This document shows positions 10,127 to 19,344 of a stretch of 64,000 nucleotides of DNA, piece after piece. Source of the stretch: an uncultured Paludibaculum sp. (GTDB lineage: Bacteria; Acidobacteriota; Terriglobia; Bryobacterales; Bryobacteraceae); the NCBI RefSeq assembly GCF_963665245.1, contig NZ_OY762267.1:806001-870000 (forward strand), read 5' to 3'. Below the pieces are notes generated by a model. The model worked only from the letters and a program-made list of their open reading frames with translations, made no database searches and was not told where the DNA came from. A program made the translations under genes and the position numbers. The stretch's first letter is position 1. Each line of letters begins with the position of its first letter.

Positions 10127-11379
10127 TGTTCCGCATCGCTGCTGGTGTGGTTCTTCTTCTGGGTCTTCGCTGTACAGCCTCTGCTTTCCAGGCGCCCGAG
10201 GGTCTCTTTGACCGGTTTCTGGAGCGGATGGAGGGTGAACAGCGCCGTCTGCCCGACTACGTTTGCACCCAAACTATTGAGCGCCTTGGCCGTGCTTCGG
10301 CCGACCGCGAACTGCAACGCATCGACACCCTGAGTGTGGATGTCGCCGTCACCGGCGATCGCGAACTCTACGGCCGTCCCGGCGCCAAGAACTTCTACCG
10401 GAAGTCGCTGGCCGAGGTGATCGGGACCGGATTCGTCAGTACCGGCCGCTTCGCGCTGTTCACTCGCCAGATCCTGAATACGTCCAAGACGATGTACCAG
10501 TACCAGGGGCAGAATGAGCGGCCCGGCAAGCCCGCTCATGAGTTCGACTTCGAGGTCGATCCCGCCACCAGCAACTACGTCCTGAGCAGTGGCGGAATCG
10601 AAGCCAAAACCGGCTATCAGGGCAGCTTCTGGATTCATGCCGACACGCTCGACCTGCTGCGCGTCGAGGTCCAGGCCTTCGACATCCCGGCAAACCTGGG
10701 CCTCTCAGAGGCCAAGACCACTCTCATCTACAGCCGCATGGCGATTGGACAGGATTCCATCCTGTTGCCGGTGCTGACCACGGCCACCGTCGTCGCCACC
10801 GACGGACTGGAGAACGTCAACCGCATCCAGGTGCATGGCTGCCGGCGCTTCCAGACGGAGTCGACGCTAAGCTTCGCACCGCCGCCCGAGCCAACCCCGG
10901 CGTCTCACGAACTCGTTGCCCTGCCGTCCGGCGTCGTGCTGGAACTGGCGCTGGAAGGGGGCCTGAACCTGGAGTCGGCTACAGTAGGGCAACCGCTCAG
11001 GGCGAGTCTGGTGCGCGACTTGCGCTCTGGCGAAAAGCTGCTTGTCCCCCAGGGGACAGTCGTGCGCGGCCAGGTCGTCCAAGTCGAAAGGCGGGCCATG
11101 CCCTACCCCACCTACCAGATCGGGCTCACTTTCGACGCCCTGGAGTTCGGAGGCGAGAGTGTACCGCTCAGGGCGACCCTGGATGAGACCAGCCCCGCGG
11201 TGGGGCTGATCCAGCAGAGCCGGAAGCTGGCACCGACCTTCCAGGCGCGCGGCAAGGCCCGCATGGAGGTTCTGGTCCGCAAAGTCCAGAGCGGCGAGGG
11301 CTATCTTGAATGGGACGCCCGCAAGGGCCAGATTCCGCCCGGGCTCAAGATGAAGTGGCGGGTGATGGGCGAGAAGTAG
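10126..11379 (+). CDS. Exported protein of unknown function
   Basis: A 417-residue protein with a signal peptide (MFRIAAGVVLLLGLRCTASA), then a domain with LPDYVCTQTIERL near residue 45, a style frequent in acidobacterial exported proteins. A C-terminal beta-rich part contains LLVPQGTVVRGQVVQVE. The start was set at 10126 because the signal peptide begins there and a -10 box sits just upstream; the extra upstream codons of the open frame look non-coding. It is probably periplasmic. No catalytic motif was recognised. Confidence 0.7.
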   Translation: MFRIAAGVVLLLGLRCTASAFQAPEGLFDRFLERMEGEQRRLPDYVCTQTIERLGRASADRELQRIDTLSVDVAVTGDRELYGRPGAKNFYRKSLAEVIGTGFVSTGRFALFTRQILNTSKTMYQYQGQNERPGKPAHEFDFEVDPATSNYVLSSGGIEAKTGYQGSFWIHADTLDLLRVEVQAFDIPANLGLSEAKTTLIYSRMAIGQDSILLPVLTTATVVATDGLENVNRIQVHGCRRFQTESTLSFAPPPEPTPASHELVALPSGVVLELALEGGLNLESATVGQPLRASLVRDLRSGEKLLVPQGTVVRGQVVQVERRAMPYPTYQIGLTFDALEFGGESVPLRATLDETSPAVGLIQQSRKLAPTFQARGKARMEVLVRKVQSGEGYLEWDARKGQIPPGLKMKWRVMGEK

Positions 11380-11387
11380 CGTCCCGC

Positions 11388-12152
11388 TCAACGGTGTTGG
11401 TGCAGCGTGTACGTTAGCCCGAGTACGATCTGGTGATCGATGGCCCCAGACCGCAGGCCATAGTGCGCGCCCGATAGGTCCACGGCAAACCGGTCGTTGA
11501 CCTCATATTCCACACCCTCGAACAGAGAGTAGAAAGCGTCGATACCGGTGGAGCGTTCCCACTGCACGTTGCCATACGCAGTGAGGCGACGCATCTTGCG
11601 GCCGTACCCGGCGGTCAGATCCAGAGTGCCGGCTGGATTGGTGGCGGAACTGCGCGTGGCTCCGTTCCAGGAGGTGCCACCACTGAAGGTATTCCCCGCA
11701 CGGTCGTAGCGGCCGAACAGCGCTCCGCCCAACCGGGAACCCGATTCGCCGCGCAGGAAGATAGCCGCCGTGGGCGCAATCGCCCAGGAGAAGTTCTCGC
11801 CGGCCTTGAAGGCCGTGGTTGCCGCCAGGTTCACATGGTCGCTGAAGTGGGTGGACCGGCCGGCCGTATCGTCGACCACGCTGGCGAGGGTGTCGACGCC
11901 AACGCTGAACTCCGTCTGCCACTGGGCAGGGGTGTACTTCAAAGTGGCAGGCAACGTATAGGAAGAGTTGGTGTCGAATGCGCCGCTGAACTCCAGGTCG
12001 ACATTGCCCGGGTCGGTGATCAATGGGCTTGTGAACAGCCTGCGCCGCGTCGAGAAGCCGGACGATCGCCGGTGAAAGATACGAGTCCTTAGCTTCGCTT
12101 CCACCGGCGGCAAGGTCAGGAAGAACAGAATCAGGCACAACGCCTGGCGCAT
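11388..12152 (-). CDS. Exported beta-barrel-like protein
   Basis: A 254-residue protein with a signal peptide (MRQALCLILFFLTLPPVEA) and alternating hydrophobic/polar segments such as VDLEFSGAFDTNSSYTLPAT and TAYGNVQWERSTGIDAFYSL. It ends in LGLTYTLHQHR. This pattern resembles outer-membrane barrels of the MetA-pathway/transporter-like group, but no family is certain. It lies 3 bases downstream of the E1 dehydrogenase gene on the same strand and may share its transcript. Confidence 0.6.
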   Translation of the reverse strand: MRQALCLILFFLTLPPVEAKLRTRIFHRRSSGFSTRRRLFTSPLITDPGNVDLEFSGAFDTNSSYTLPATLKYTPAQWQTEFSVGVDTLASVVDDTAGRSTHFSDHVNLAATTAFKAGENFSWAIAPTAAIFLRGESGSRLGGALFGRYDRAGNTFSGGTSWNGATRSSATNPAGTLDLTAGYGRKMRRLTAYGNVQWERSTGIDAFYSLFEGVEYEVNDRFAVDLSGAHYGLRSGAIDHQIVLGLTYTLHQHR

Positions 12153-12155
12153 ATC

Positions 12156-14264
12156 TCAGTAGGCTAGCAGGCGTTCGGCTTCGCGCTGGATATCTTCCGT
12201 CTGCGGCAGGATCTCGTCTTCCAGGTCAGGATGGTAGCCCACCCAGGTGTCGAGGGCTGCCACGCGGCCGACAGGCGCGTCGAGATGCTCGAACAGTTCG
12301 CCCGCGATGCGGGCGGCTAGCTCGGCGCCATAGCCGAAACTCAAACAGTCCTCGTGCACGATCAGCACACGGTTCGTCTTCTCCACAGACTGGCGGATGG
12401 TCTCCCAGTCGTAGGGGGCCAACGACCGCAGGTCGATGACCTCAACCGACTTGCCCGGCTGTTTCTGCTCGATGAACGTCGATGCGAGCAACGACTTCTG
12501 AACCGTCATGCCATAGGTGAGCACCGTAAGGTGGTGGCCGGGTTTGACGACGCGGGCTTTCCCAAACGGAATAGTGAAGTCGGGGCCGGGGTGGGGCGAA
12601 CGGTTGTACGGTTCGCGGTAGAGCCGTTTGTGCTCAAGAAACAGAACGGGATCGTCACAGCGGATAGCGGTACGCAAAAGCCCGCAGGCATCGAGCGCGT
12701 TGGACGGAAACACCACCCTGAGACCCGGGATGTGGGTGAAGGCCACCTCGCCGCATTGGCTGTGGTAAACGGCACCGCCGTTCAGGTAGCCGCCGATGGC
12801 GACCCGGATGACCGCAGGGCACTTCCAGCCGTTGAACGAGCGCCACCGCACATTGGCCATCTCGTCCCGAATCTGCATCATAGCGGGCCAAATGTAATCA
12901 AAGAATTGAATCTCGCAGACCGGCTTCATCCCACGAGAGGACATGCCGATGGACCGCCCCAGGATAGCCGCCTCCGCGATGGGCGTGTTGAACACGCGGC
13001 GGGAACCGTACTTCGATTGCAGGCCAAAGGTGGCTTTGAATACTCCGCCCTTGCCCTTCACCTCGCGGAGATTCTCTTCACGACTGCAATCGGCGACATC
13101 CTCGCCAAAGAGAACGACGTTCGGGTTGCGGGCCAGCTCTTCGGAGAGGGTCAGATTGATTTCGTCGACCATCGTGCGGGGCTCGCCCGCGCACTGCGGC
13201 TCGGCCTCGAATTCGTCCGACGTCGGGTCCACGTCGGGAGAGTACAAGTACTGGCAGGCAGTGGACTTATCCGGCGGCTCAGCCTTCAAGACCCGTTCCG
13301 TGATCTCGGCGATCTCGACATCGACTTCGTGGCAGATGCGTTTGTAGGTGACCTCCTCCATCAGATTCTCGGCGATGAGGAAGCGTGGGAAATTGATGAT
13401 GGGGTCGCACTCCGCCTCGGCTTCGCGCTCGGCCTTGGTCTTGTAAAGCCGTTCGTCGTCGGAAAGGGAGTGGGAGTAAGGCCGCGTGCAGCGCGCGCGG
13501 ATCAGGGCAGGGCCGTGTTCGGCCCGGATGTACGCCTCAGCTTCCTTGACGGCCGCGTATGAGGCCAGGAAGTCGTTGCCATCGCATTCGATGCGCAGCA
13601 GACCGGGAAAGCCGGAGACCAGCCGGGCGAGATTTCCGCCGGGGGTCTGGCGCTCCACCGGGACCGAAATCGCATAGCCGTTGTCCTCCACGACGTAGAG
13701 CAAGGGCAGACGGCTGAGGCAAGCAGCGTTGAGCGACTCCCAGAACTCGCCTTCGCTGGTAGCGCCCTCCCCGGTAGTGACGAGGGTGAGTTCGTCGGAT
13801 TCGGGCTGCAGATAACGGCTCGCCTCGGCGCAGCCGACGGCATGGAGGAACTGCGTGCCCGTGGGTGAGGATCCGGTGAAGATATGAAGTTCCGGGGAGC
13901 TCCAGTGCGACGGCATCTGCCGTCCGCCGGAGGCGGTGTCGGCGGCAGCGCCCACGCTCTGCAACAGCATCATCTCGGGTGTGACGCCGAGAGATAGCGC
14001 CAGCGCGCGGTCCCGGTAGTAGAGATGGAACCAGTCGTAACCCGGCTTGAGGGCAAGCGCCACGGCTGTCTGGATGGCTTCATGGCCAGCGCCGCTGATC
14101 TGGAAAAAGATACGGTTCTGGCGCTTGAGCATCACCTCGCGGTCATCGAGGCGCCGGGCGGTCTGCATCAGACGGAAAGCACGCTGTAACTGCTGGCGGT
14201 CCAGACCGTGAAAGCGGTCCAGGTTTTGCCGCGCGGACACAGCCGTACTATCGGTCGTCGCCAT
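12156..14264 (-). CDS. Branched-chain 2-oxoacid dehydrogenase E1, fused alpha and beta
   Basis: A 702-residue thiamine-diphosphate enzyme. Residues about 1-340 form the E1-alpha part with the TPP/Mg motif [20 protein letters not shown] and the later NGYAISVP. Residues about 365-702 form E1-beta ([79 protein letters not shown]). Separate subunits are usual; a single-chain fusion is known for a subset of bacteria. The reaction is oxidative decarboxylation of branched-chain 2-oxoacids with an E2 lipoyl partner, which is not in this window. Confidence 0.9.
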   Translation of the reverse strand: MATTDSTAVSARQNLDRFHGLDRQQLQRAFRLMQTARRLDDREVMLKRQNRIFFQISGAGHEAIQTAVALALKPGYDWFHLYYRDRALALSLGVTPEMMLLQSVGAAADTASGGRQMPSHWSSPELHIFTGSSPTGTQFLHAVGCAEASRYLQPESDELTLVTTGEGATSEGEFWESLNAACLSRLPLLYVVEDNGYAISVPVERQTPGGNLARLVSGFPGLLRIECDGNDFLASYAAVKEAEAYIRAEHGPALIRARCTRPYSHSLSDDERLYKTKAEREAEAECDPIINFPRFLIAENLMEEVTYKRICHEVDVEIAEITERVLKAEPPDKSTACQYLYSPDVDPTSDEFEAEPQCAGEPRTMVDEINLTLSEELARNPNVVLFGEDVADCSREENLREVKGKGGVFKATFGLQSKYGSRRVFNTPIAEAAILGRSIGMSSRGMKPVCEIQFFDYIWPAMMQIRDEMANVRWRSFNGWKCPAVIRVAIGGYLNGGAVYHSQCGEVAFTHIPGLRVVFPSNALDACGLLRTAIRCDDPVLFLEHKRLYREPYNRSPHPGPDFTIPFGKARVVKPGHHLTVLTYGMTVQKSLLASTFIEQKQPGKSVEVIDLRSLAPYDWETIRQSVEKTNRVLIVHEDCLSFGYGAELAARIAGELFEHLDAPVGRVAALDTWVGYHPDLEDEILPQTEDIQREAERLLAY

Positions 14265-14330
14265 TGATACTCGCCTCCCTCCTCATCAGTTTACCCCGCT
14301 TGCCGGCGGGGGAATGTACCGGCAAGGGGG

Positions 14331-15630
<1,300 letters not shown>

Positions 15631-15796
15631 CGGCGGTCACAGTGCTTCGAAGTTTTTTTTCGGACAGGCAAGTTTTTTATTTTCAGTTCGATAGAACCAA
15701 TTGAGCCCCGCGCGGCGAGCGGAAAATTATCCGGCGTGTCTACGTTTTTTGACGACTGGAGAAATCCAGCGACAGACATACCGGGAGGTAAATGTG

Positions 15797-16639
15797 ATGT
15801 CCGCGCGGCGGCTCATTTTTGTATTTGTTGCGGTCCAGGCGGTGCTTGGGCTCAGGTTGGAAGCGGCTCCACCGCTGACACAGATCTACGACACGTTGTA
15901 CAAGGCAGACGGGACACCGTTCACGGGATCGGCCACCATCAGTTGGCGCTCGTTCACGGCGGCGGATGCCTCGAACATTCCAGCGAATTCGATGACGGTG
16001 CAGGTGGTTGGAGGCCTGCTGCGGGTGCGGTTGGTGCCGACGACCAATGCGTCGGCGAATGCATACTACACGGCGCGCTTCAATGCCGACGGCAAGGTGC
16101 AGTTCACTGAGTTGTGGGCTGTGCCCCCAAGCAATCTGGCACTGGCGGTGAAGGATGTTCGCATACAGTCTGCATCCACCACGAACCTGACGCTGGACTC
16201 CGAAACGGCGGTTCAGGTGCAGATCTCGGACGTAATTGGCCTTACTGAGGCGCTGACCGACCGGCCGACACGCAGCATCGCGTTTCAGCCGAATCGTGCG
16301 GCGCTGATCGACGCCACCGGCGCCATAGCGTCCGTCAGCGGATCGGAAGGGGATTGCGTGCATGTGGACGGAACGGCCGGGCCCTGCGGAGCGGGTGGCA
16401 GCTCCGTTGGCTTCGTCGACATGGAGACGCCGTCCGGCACGGTGAACGGAGTGAACACGATCTTTGTGCTTTCCCAGGCGCCGTTCCCGGCGACCAGTCT
16501 GCACTTGTTCCGGAACGGCATTCTCCAGAAGCCATCGGTGGACTATGTGCTGAGTGGAAACGGGGTGACCTTCCTGGCGGTGGCGACTCCACAGGCTGGT
16601 GACATCCTGTCGGCGAGCTATCGAACGGCAGGGCAATAG
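15797..16639 (+). CDS. Exported protein with C-terminal fibre-like domain
   Basis: A 280-residue protein with a signal peptide (MSARRLIFVFVAVQAVLGLR) and a beta-rich body (GTPFTGSATISWRSF). The C-terminal domain reads LHLFRNGILQKPSVDYVLSG and then ATPQAGDILSASY. The start at 15797 is supported by GGGAGG at 15783-15788. The C-terminal domain clearly resembles the end of a prophage protein at 44790-45257 (KVHRNG, VDYTVAG, MPQAGDIIVVDF). It is probably a surface or secreted protein; its function is unknown. Confidence 0.65.
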   Translation: MSARRLIFVFVAVQAVLGLRLEAAPPLTQIYDTLYKADGTPFTGSATISWRSFTAADASNIPANSMTVQVVGGLLRVRLVPTTNASANAYYTARFNADGKVQFTELWAVPPSNLALAVKDVRIQSASTTNLTLDSETAVQVQISDVIGLTEALTDRPTRSIAFQPNRAALIDATGAIASVSGSEGDCVHVDGTAGPCGAGGSSVGFVDMETPSGTVNGVNTIFVLSQAPFPATSLHLFRNGILQKPSVDYVLSGNGVTFLAVATPQAGDILSASYRTAGQ

Positions 16640-16719
16640 TTTAGAGGTGGTGTGCTACGCTCCTGGAGATGCCGGGCGGCCGCAAGCCGGCCCGGCTTCC
16701 AGAGAGCAGGAGGAATCGC

Positions 16720-16965
16720 ATGCGGAGATTCGTGAATATCGTCGCCTCGGCCCTTTTCGTCAGCGCATTGGCGTTGGGCCCCTGCGCGGCGCAAACGGGA
16801 TCGAAAGCCCCGGAGAAGGCTGCGCCGAAGACGGCGGTGGCGGCGGCCGACCAATGCACGGCGATGACGCAGGCCGGTACGCGGTGCAAGCGGAAGGCCC
16901 AGGCGGGCAGCAAATTCTGCTGGCAACACGATCCAGCCAACAAGGGCAAGAAGAAGAAAGCGTAG
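16720..16965 (+). CDS. Small exported DUF5763-like Cys/His protein
   Basis: An 81-residue protein with a signal peptide (MRRFVNIVASALFVSALALG) and one compact motif: CTAMTQAGTRCKRKAQAG, then SKFCWQH, and a lysine tail. The C-x9-C-x9-C-x2-H spacing matches the DUF5763 type, a putative small metal-binding module whose function is not known. ATG at 16720 follows AGGAGG at the right distance. It is the last intact host gene before the disrupted tRNA. Confidence 0.65.
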   Translation: MRRFVNIVASALFVSALALGPCAAQTGSKAPEKAAPKTAVAAADQCTAMTQAGTRCKRKAQAGSKFCWQHDPANKGKKKKA

Positions 16966-17025
16966 AGCAAACCGTTGCGCGGGCGAGGTCGCTACCGAGA
17001 GTAGAGGATTCGCCTCCGGGAACGG

Positions 17026-17031
17026 TATAAT
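17026..17031 (+). promoter_or_regulatory. -10 box of the host tRNA-Thr
   Basis: A perfect TATAAT lies 10 bases before the first base of the tRNA-Thr acceptor stem. It shows that the truncated tRNA downstream was an expressed host gene before phage insertion. Confidence 0.6.
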
Positions 17032-17041
17032 GTTCCAAAGG

Positions 17042-17084
17042 GCCAGCGTAGCTCAGTTGGTAGAGCATCTGATTTGTAATCAGC
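17042..17084 (+). pseudogene. Host tRNA-Thr(UGU) 5' half, split by the prophage (attL)
   Basis: Acceptor strand GCCAGCG, D arm GCTC-AGTTGGTA-GAGC and anticodon arm with loop TTTGTAA (anticodon UGU at 17075-17077) are intact. The sequence then diverges after about 17084, with no variable region, T arm or 3' acceptor strand. The break falls at the anticodon arm, a typical target of tyrosine integrases, and an integrase gene lies about 1 kb to the right. The 3' half is expected at attR beyond the window. Confidence 0.75.
17071..17081 (+). other. Probable attL core within the anticodon arm
   Basis: GATTTGTAATC at 17071-17081 is the stretch shared in opposite orientation with the phage tRNA-Thr at 17286-17296. 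It is nearly symmetrical about the anticodon, as expected for a tyrosine recombinase crossover site in a tRNA anticodon arm. The exact core limits need attR or the empty site. Confidence 0.5.
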
Positions 17085-17164
17085 AGCCCAACCGTCAAAC
17101 AATCCCAACAACAGCTTTAGAACCAATCACTTGCCGGGCCGGGGTGCGCGACAAAAAAGCGATG

Positions 17165-17183
17165 TGTGCTAGGAATGTGCTAA
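17165..17183 (-). repeat. 19-bp element with paired TAGCACA, copy 1
   Basis: On the minus strand this reads TTAGCACATTCCTAGCACA: two TAGCACA boxes with an 11-base period, one helical turn. An identical 19-mer stands at 50114-50132 on the plus strand. Here it lies between the att core and the phage tRNA, where integrase arm sites or Xis sites would be expected. Confidence 0.45.
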
Positions 17184-17209
17184 AGGCACCCGGACACCCC
17201 CAAAATGCG

Positions 17210-17245
17210 AAAGGCCCCAACCGGTTAGGGTTGGGGCCTTTCTAT
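17210..17245. terminator. Bidirectional rho-independent terminator
   Basis: A stem of 13 pairs, AAAGGCCCCAACC with GGTTGGGGCCTTT, and a loop of six bases. It is followed by T-rich sequence on the plus side and a shorter T-rich stretch on the minus side. On the minus strand it lies 8 bases after the phage tRNA-Thr, so it should end that transcript and also shield the host side. Confidence 0.75.
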
Positions 17246-17249
17246 TTTC

Positions 17250-17325
17250 TGGAGCCACCCGTCGGGATCGAACCGACGACCTCAAGATTACAAATCTAGC
17301 GCTCTACCAACTGAGCTAGGGTGGC
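17250..17325 (-). tRNA. Phage-borne tRNA-Thr(UGU), complete with CCA
   Basis: A full cloverleaf on the minus strand: acceptor GCCACCC pairing with GGGTGGC, D arm GCTC-AGTTGGTA-GAGC, anticodon arm with loop TTTGTAA (UGU), variable region AGGTC, T arm GTCGG-TTCGATC-CCGAC, then T and an encoded CCA. The anticodon stem has one T-T mismatch. It has its own -10 box and terminator. It specifies the same tRNA that the insertion destroys 210 bases away, so it probably replaces it. Confidence 0.93.
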
Positions 17326-17336
17326 TCAACACCTGA

Positions 17337-17342
17337 ATTATA
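17337..17342 (-). promoter_or_regulatory. -10 box of the phage tRNA-Thr
   Basis: A perfect TATAAT on the minus strand ends 11 bases before the tRNA, almost the same geometry as the host gene it seems to replace. It overlaps the 3' end of the small gene at 17338-17508. Confidence 0.6.
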
Positions 17343-17508
17343 TCGCAGGCTTCCGAATGGCCGTAGCGGCCTTCCCGCCCATCCGGGCTATCTGCCTGCG
17401 CCGCTTGGCCGGAACCTTTAGCCGGGCTTCCCGGTGCCGTTCGGGGTCCGTCCGGTACCCGGTGCGCTTCGCTTGGGCAGACGGCTTGGTTTCCCACGCG
17501 TAAGGCAT
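17338..17508 (-). CDS. Small basic phage protein
   Basis: A 56-residue, strongly basic protein (MPYAWETKPSAQAKRTGYRT at the start, then KVPAKRRRQIARMGGKAATA). Its ATG overlaps the stop of the upstream small membrane gene (TAATG), so it is likely translationally coupled. It could bind nucleic acid; no family was recognised. Its stop codon lies inside the phage tRNA promoter. Confidence 0.5.
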   Translation of the reverse strand: MPYAWETKPSAQAKRTGYRTDPERHREARLKVPAKRRRQIARMGGKAATAIRKPAI

Positions 17509-17651
17509 TAGTTGGACCGGAACATGATACGTTCTTCTTCGGCCTGCGTAAGCTTGGTGCCGCGAATGCAGCCAACCACAGCAGCCAGCGCGCCAAAGAC
17601 AAAGACGCCTAGTTGCAGCAAACCGAATATCGTTGTGATGGTATTCAGCAC
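17508..17651 (-). CDS. Small single-helix membrane protein
   Basis: A 47-residue protein with one clear transmembrane helix (TIFGLLQLGVFVFGALAAVV) and a charged C-terminus (LTQAEEERIMFRSN). GTG at 17651 has GGAG 8 bases upstream; a GTG two codons earlier is possible but too close to that site. It sits directly after hicB and overlaps the next gene by one base. Function unknown. Confidence 0.5.
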   Translation of the reverse strand: MLNTITTIFGLLQLGVFVFGALAAVVGCIRGTKLTQAEEERIMFRSN

Positions 17652-17669
17652 TTGCACGGCTCCAGTATA

Positions 17670-17888
17670 TCAGGCGGGTTCAACTTCCAGCGTTTCCGTC
17701 AGGGTGCTGGGTTCCGGTATCGGGGTCCCGTCTTCCCGCATCCCCTGGATGTGTACGGCCACGGCTTCCGCCATGCGCTGCTTGGTTTGTTCAAAGGTCC
17801 TGCCTGTGGCAATGCAGCCGGGCAGGTCCGGGACGTAGGCACCGTACCCGGTGCCCGTCTTCTCATAGATGACTAGGTATCGCATCAT
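17670..17888 (-). CDS. hicB: HicB-family antitoxin
   Basis: A 72-residue protein with the HicB partial RNase H-like fold: RYLVIYEKTGTGYGAYVPDL, then PGCIATGRTFEQTKQRMAEA and HIQGMREDGTPIPEP. ATG at 17888 overlaps the hicA stop (ATGA). It lacks the extra DNA-binding domain of longer HicB proteins, although short HicB proteins can still take part in autoregulation with HicA. It neutralises HicA by direct binding. Placed between integrase and att, the module could stabilise the prophage. Confidence 0.9.
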   Translation of the reverse strand: MMRYLVIYEKTGTGYGAYVPDLPGCIATGRTFEQTKQRMAEAVAVHIQGMREDGTPIPEPSTLTETLEVEPA

Positions 17889-18073
17889 TTCCACCCCGCT
17901 TGTTTACTAATCGAGTTCAGCAGCCGCTTGGTCAGGTCATCACCCGGTTCACCGTTAATGGTAACGCGGCCCGGTTTGGTGGGGTGGGTGTAGTGCCGGT
18001 GGCTTCCAGCCGTGCGCGGCAGCATCCGCCAACCTTCCGCTTCCAACCGCCTTGTGATGTCCCTAACCTTCAT
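17885..18073 (-). CDS. hicA: HicA-family mRNA interferase toxin
   Basis: A 62-residue dsRBD-like toxin: VRDITRRLEAEGWRMLPRTA, then GSHRHYTHPTKPGRVTINGE with the active-site His in SHRHY, and a C-terminal LLNSISKQAGW. It cleaves mRNA and tmRNA in known systems. The ATG lies exactly six bases after the -10 box of an operator-bearing promoter, so the message is predicted to be leaderless. Confidence 0.92.
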   Translation of the reverse strand: MKVRDITRRLEAEGWRMLPRTAGSHRHYTHPTKPGRVTINGEPGDDLTKRLLNSISKQAGWK

Positions 18074-18108
18074 AACCTAAGTTTAAACAGCATGCTGTTT
18101 TTTGTCAA
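18071..18108 (-). promoter_or_regulatory. hicAB promoter with 16-bp palindromic operator
   Basis: On the minus strand: -35 TTGACA (18108-18103), 17-base spacer, -10 TAAACT (18085-18080), six bases, then ATG. The spacer region holds the perfect palindrome AAACAGCATGCTGTTT (18085-18100). The same architecture recurs at 46856 and 50390 and, modified, at 42604, 37678 and 39129. A shared repressor is the natural reading; HicB is one candidate. Confidence 0.75.
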
Positions 18109-18111
18109 GCC

Positions 18112-19287
18112 CTATTCTTCGCCTTTGTCAGACTCTTTCGGCGCGGCCTTGCCAGTAACGTACTTGGCCAGCTTGTCAGCCGCGTCATGCAGGTCCGCTT
18201 CATCCACGATGTTATAGCGCTCGAACACGCTGCGCGTCAGGTGACCGCTGATGCGCATGGCCACGGATTCCGGGACCCCGGCCCGCACCAGATTCCTAAC
18301 CCCTGTGCGCCGCAGATCGTGGAACAGATGCTGTATGCCCGTGGCCGTCCTTGCGGCCAGATACGCCTTCCGAATGTCCATCACACGGTTTCCCCTGCGC
18401 GCGCTGGCCCGTCCAGGGGTGATAGAGCCGCGCCGAAAGAACACCCACGGGGATTCCGGGCACAGGGCATCGTGGCGCGTCTTCTGCGCGACCAGCATAT
18501 CGTGCAGGTCACCAAGGCCCGCGTTGCCCAGTGGAATTAAGCGGGGTCTCTTATTCTTCGTGGTGCCCTTGCGCAGCTTCACCATGCGGCCTTCCAGGTC
18601 CACTTGTTCCCAGCGCAGCATAGTTACTTCACTGAATCGGCACCCGGTCCAGTAACCGAAGATGAACACGGCCCGTTCGTCTTCGGGTAATGCGTCACGA
18701 AAGCGGACGTACTCTTCATGCGTCCAAAATCCTTCGCGGACGTTGTTCTCTTCCAGCGCGACTTCCTTGAAGTGCGGCACGTTCGCCGCGTTCACCTTGC
18801 CGCTGACAGTGCCCAGATTGTACGCGCGCCGAAGAATCGAAATGTGCCGGTTGACGCTCGCATTGCTCATACCGGCAGCTAACTGGTCGCTGACATACTT
18901 GCGCAGGTGCGACACATTCAGATTGGCCACGCGCATGGACCGGAATGCCGGTATCAGGTACTTCTCAATAATTGGGCCTGCGGTCCGCAGCCAATCGCGG
19001 CCCTTCACGCGGTAGTCTTCGATTACGTCCCGCAGGATGTCGGCAACCATTACGCGGTCAGTCTTCGTGCTGGTGAACTCGCCCTTCTCAATCTGTCCGA
19101 TGCGCTTCTTCAGAAACGCCACCGCGTCATTGTACTTGTCCGTGTGGGTTGTTTCGCGGAACTGCTGACCGTTCACGCTGAAGGACACATGCCAGTTGCC
19201 CCCGGCTTCGCGCCTGTACATCTGGCCCAATCCGCGCAGTTTCACACGGTTTCCGGGGGCGCTGTCTTCTGACTTCTTTTTTGGCAT
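18112..19287 (-). CDS. int: Tyrosine-family site-specific integrase
   Basis: A 391-residue phage integrase. The N-terminal part includes an arm-binding-like segment (GNWHVSFSVNGQQFRETTHT), followed by a core-binding SAM-like domain. The catalytic domain has Arg in FGYWTGCRFSEVTML (near 213), His-x-x-Arg in LFHDLRRTGVRNLVRAG (near 322), GH in MRISGHLTRSV and the nucleophile Tyr in FERYNIVDEAD (near 358). It should catalyse insertion into and excision from tRNA-Thr. The ATG lies inside a sequence that copies the phage -35/operator element (19281-19302), suggesting operator control. Confidence 0.95.
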   Translation of the reverse strand: MPKKKSEDSAPGNRVKLRGLGQMYRREAGGNWHVSFSVNGQQFRETTHTDKYNDAVAFLKKRIGQIEKGEFTSTKTDRVMVADILRDVIEDYRVKGRDWLRTAGPIIEKYLIPAFRSMRVANLNVSHLRKYVSDQLAAGMSNASVNRHISILRRAYNLGTVSGKVNAANVPHFKEVALEENNVREGFWTHEEYVRFRDALPEDERAVFIFGYWTGCRFSEVTMLRWEQVDLEGRMVKLRKGTTKNKRPRLIPLGNAGLGDLHDMLVAQKTRHDALCPESPWVFFRRGSITPGRASARRGNRVMDIRKAYLAARTATGIQHLFHDLRRTGVRNLVRAGVPESVAMRISGHLTRSVFERYNIVDEADLHDAADKLAKYVTGKAAPKESDKGEE

Positions 19288-19344
19288 GCTGTTTCCTGTC
19301 AGTTCCCAATTTAGCGCACAAAATTCAGCAGGTCAACGAAAATT

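Noticed and set aside
17042..17325. Group I intron or split tRNA-Thr in place of an att junction
   Set aside because: The second tRNA is complete, on the opposite strand and of different sequence, and an integrase and phage genes follow directly.
17288..17602. 104-codon frame covering part of the phage tRNA
   Set aside because: It crosses the tRNA-Thr gene and two better supported small genes in another frame.
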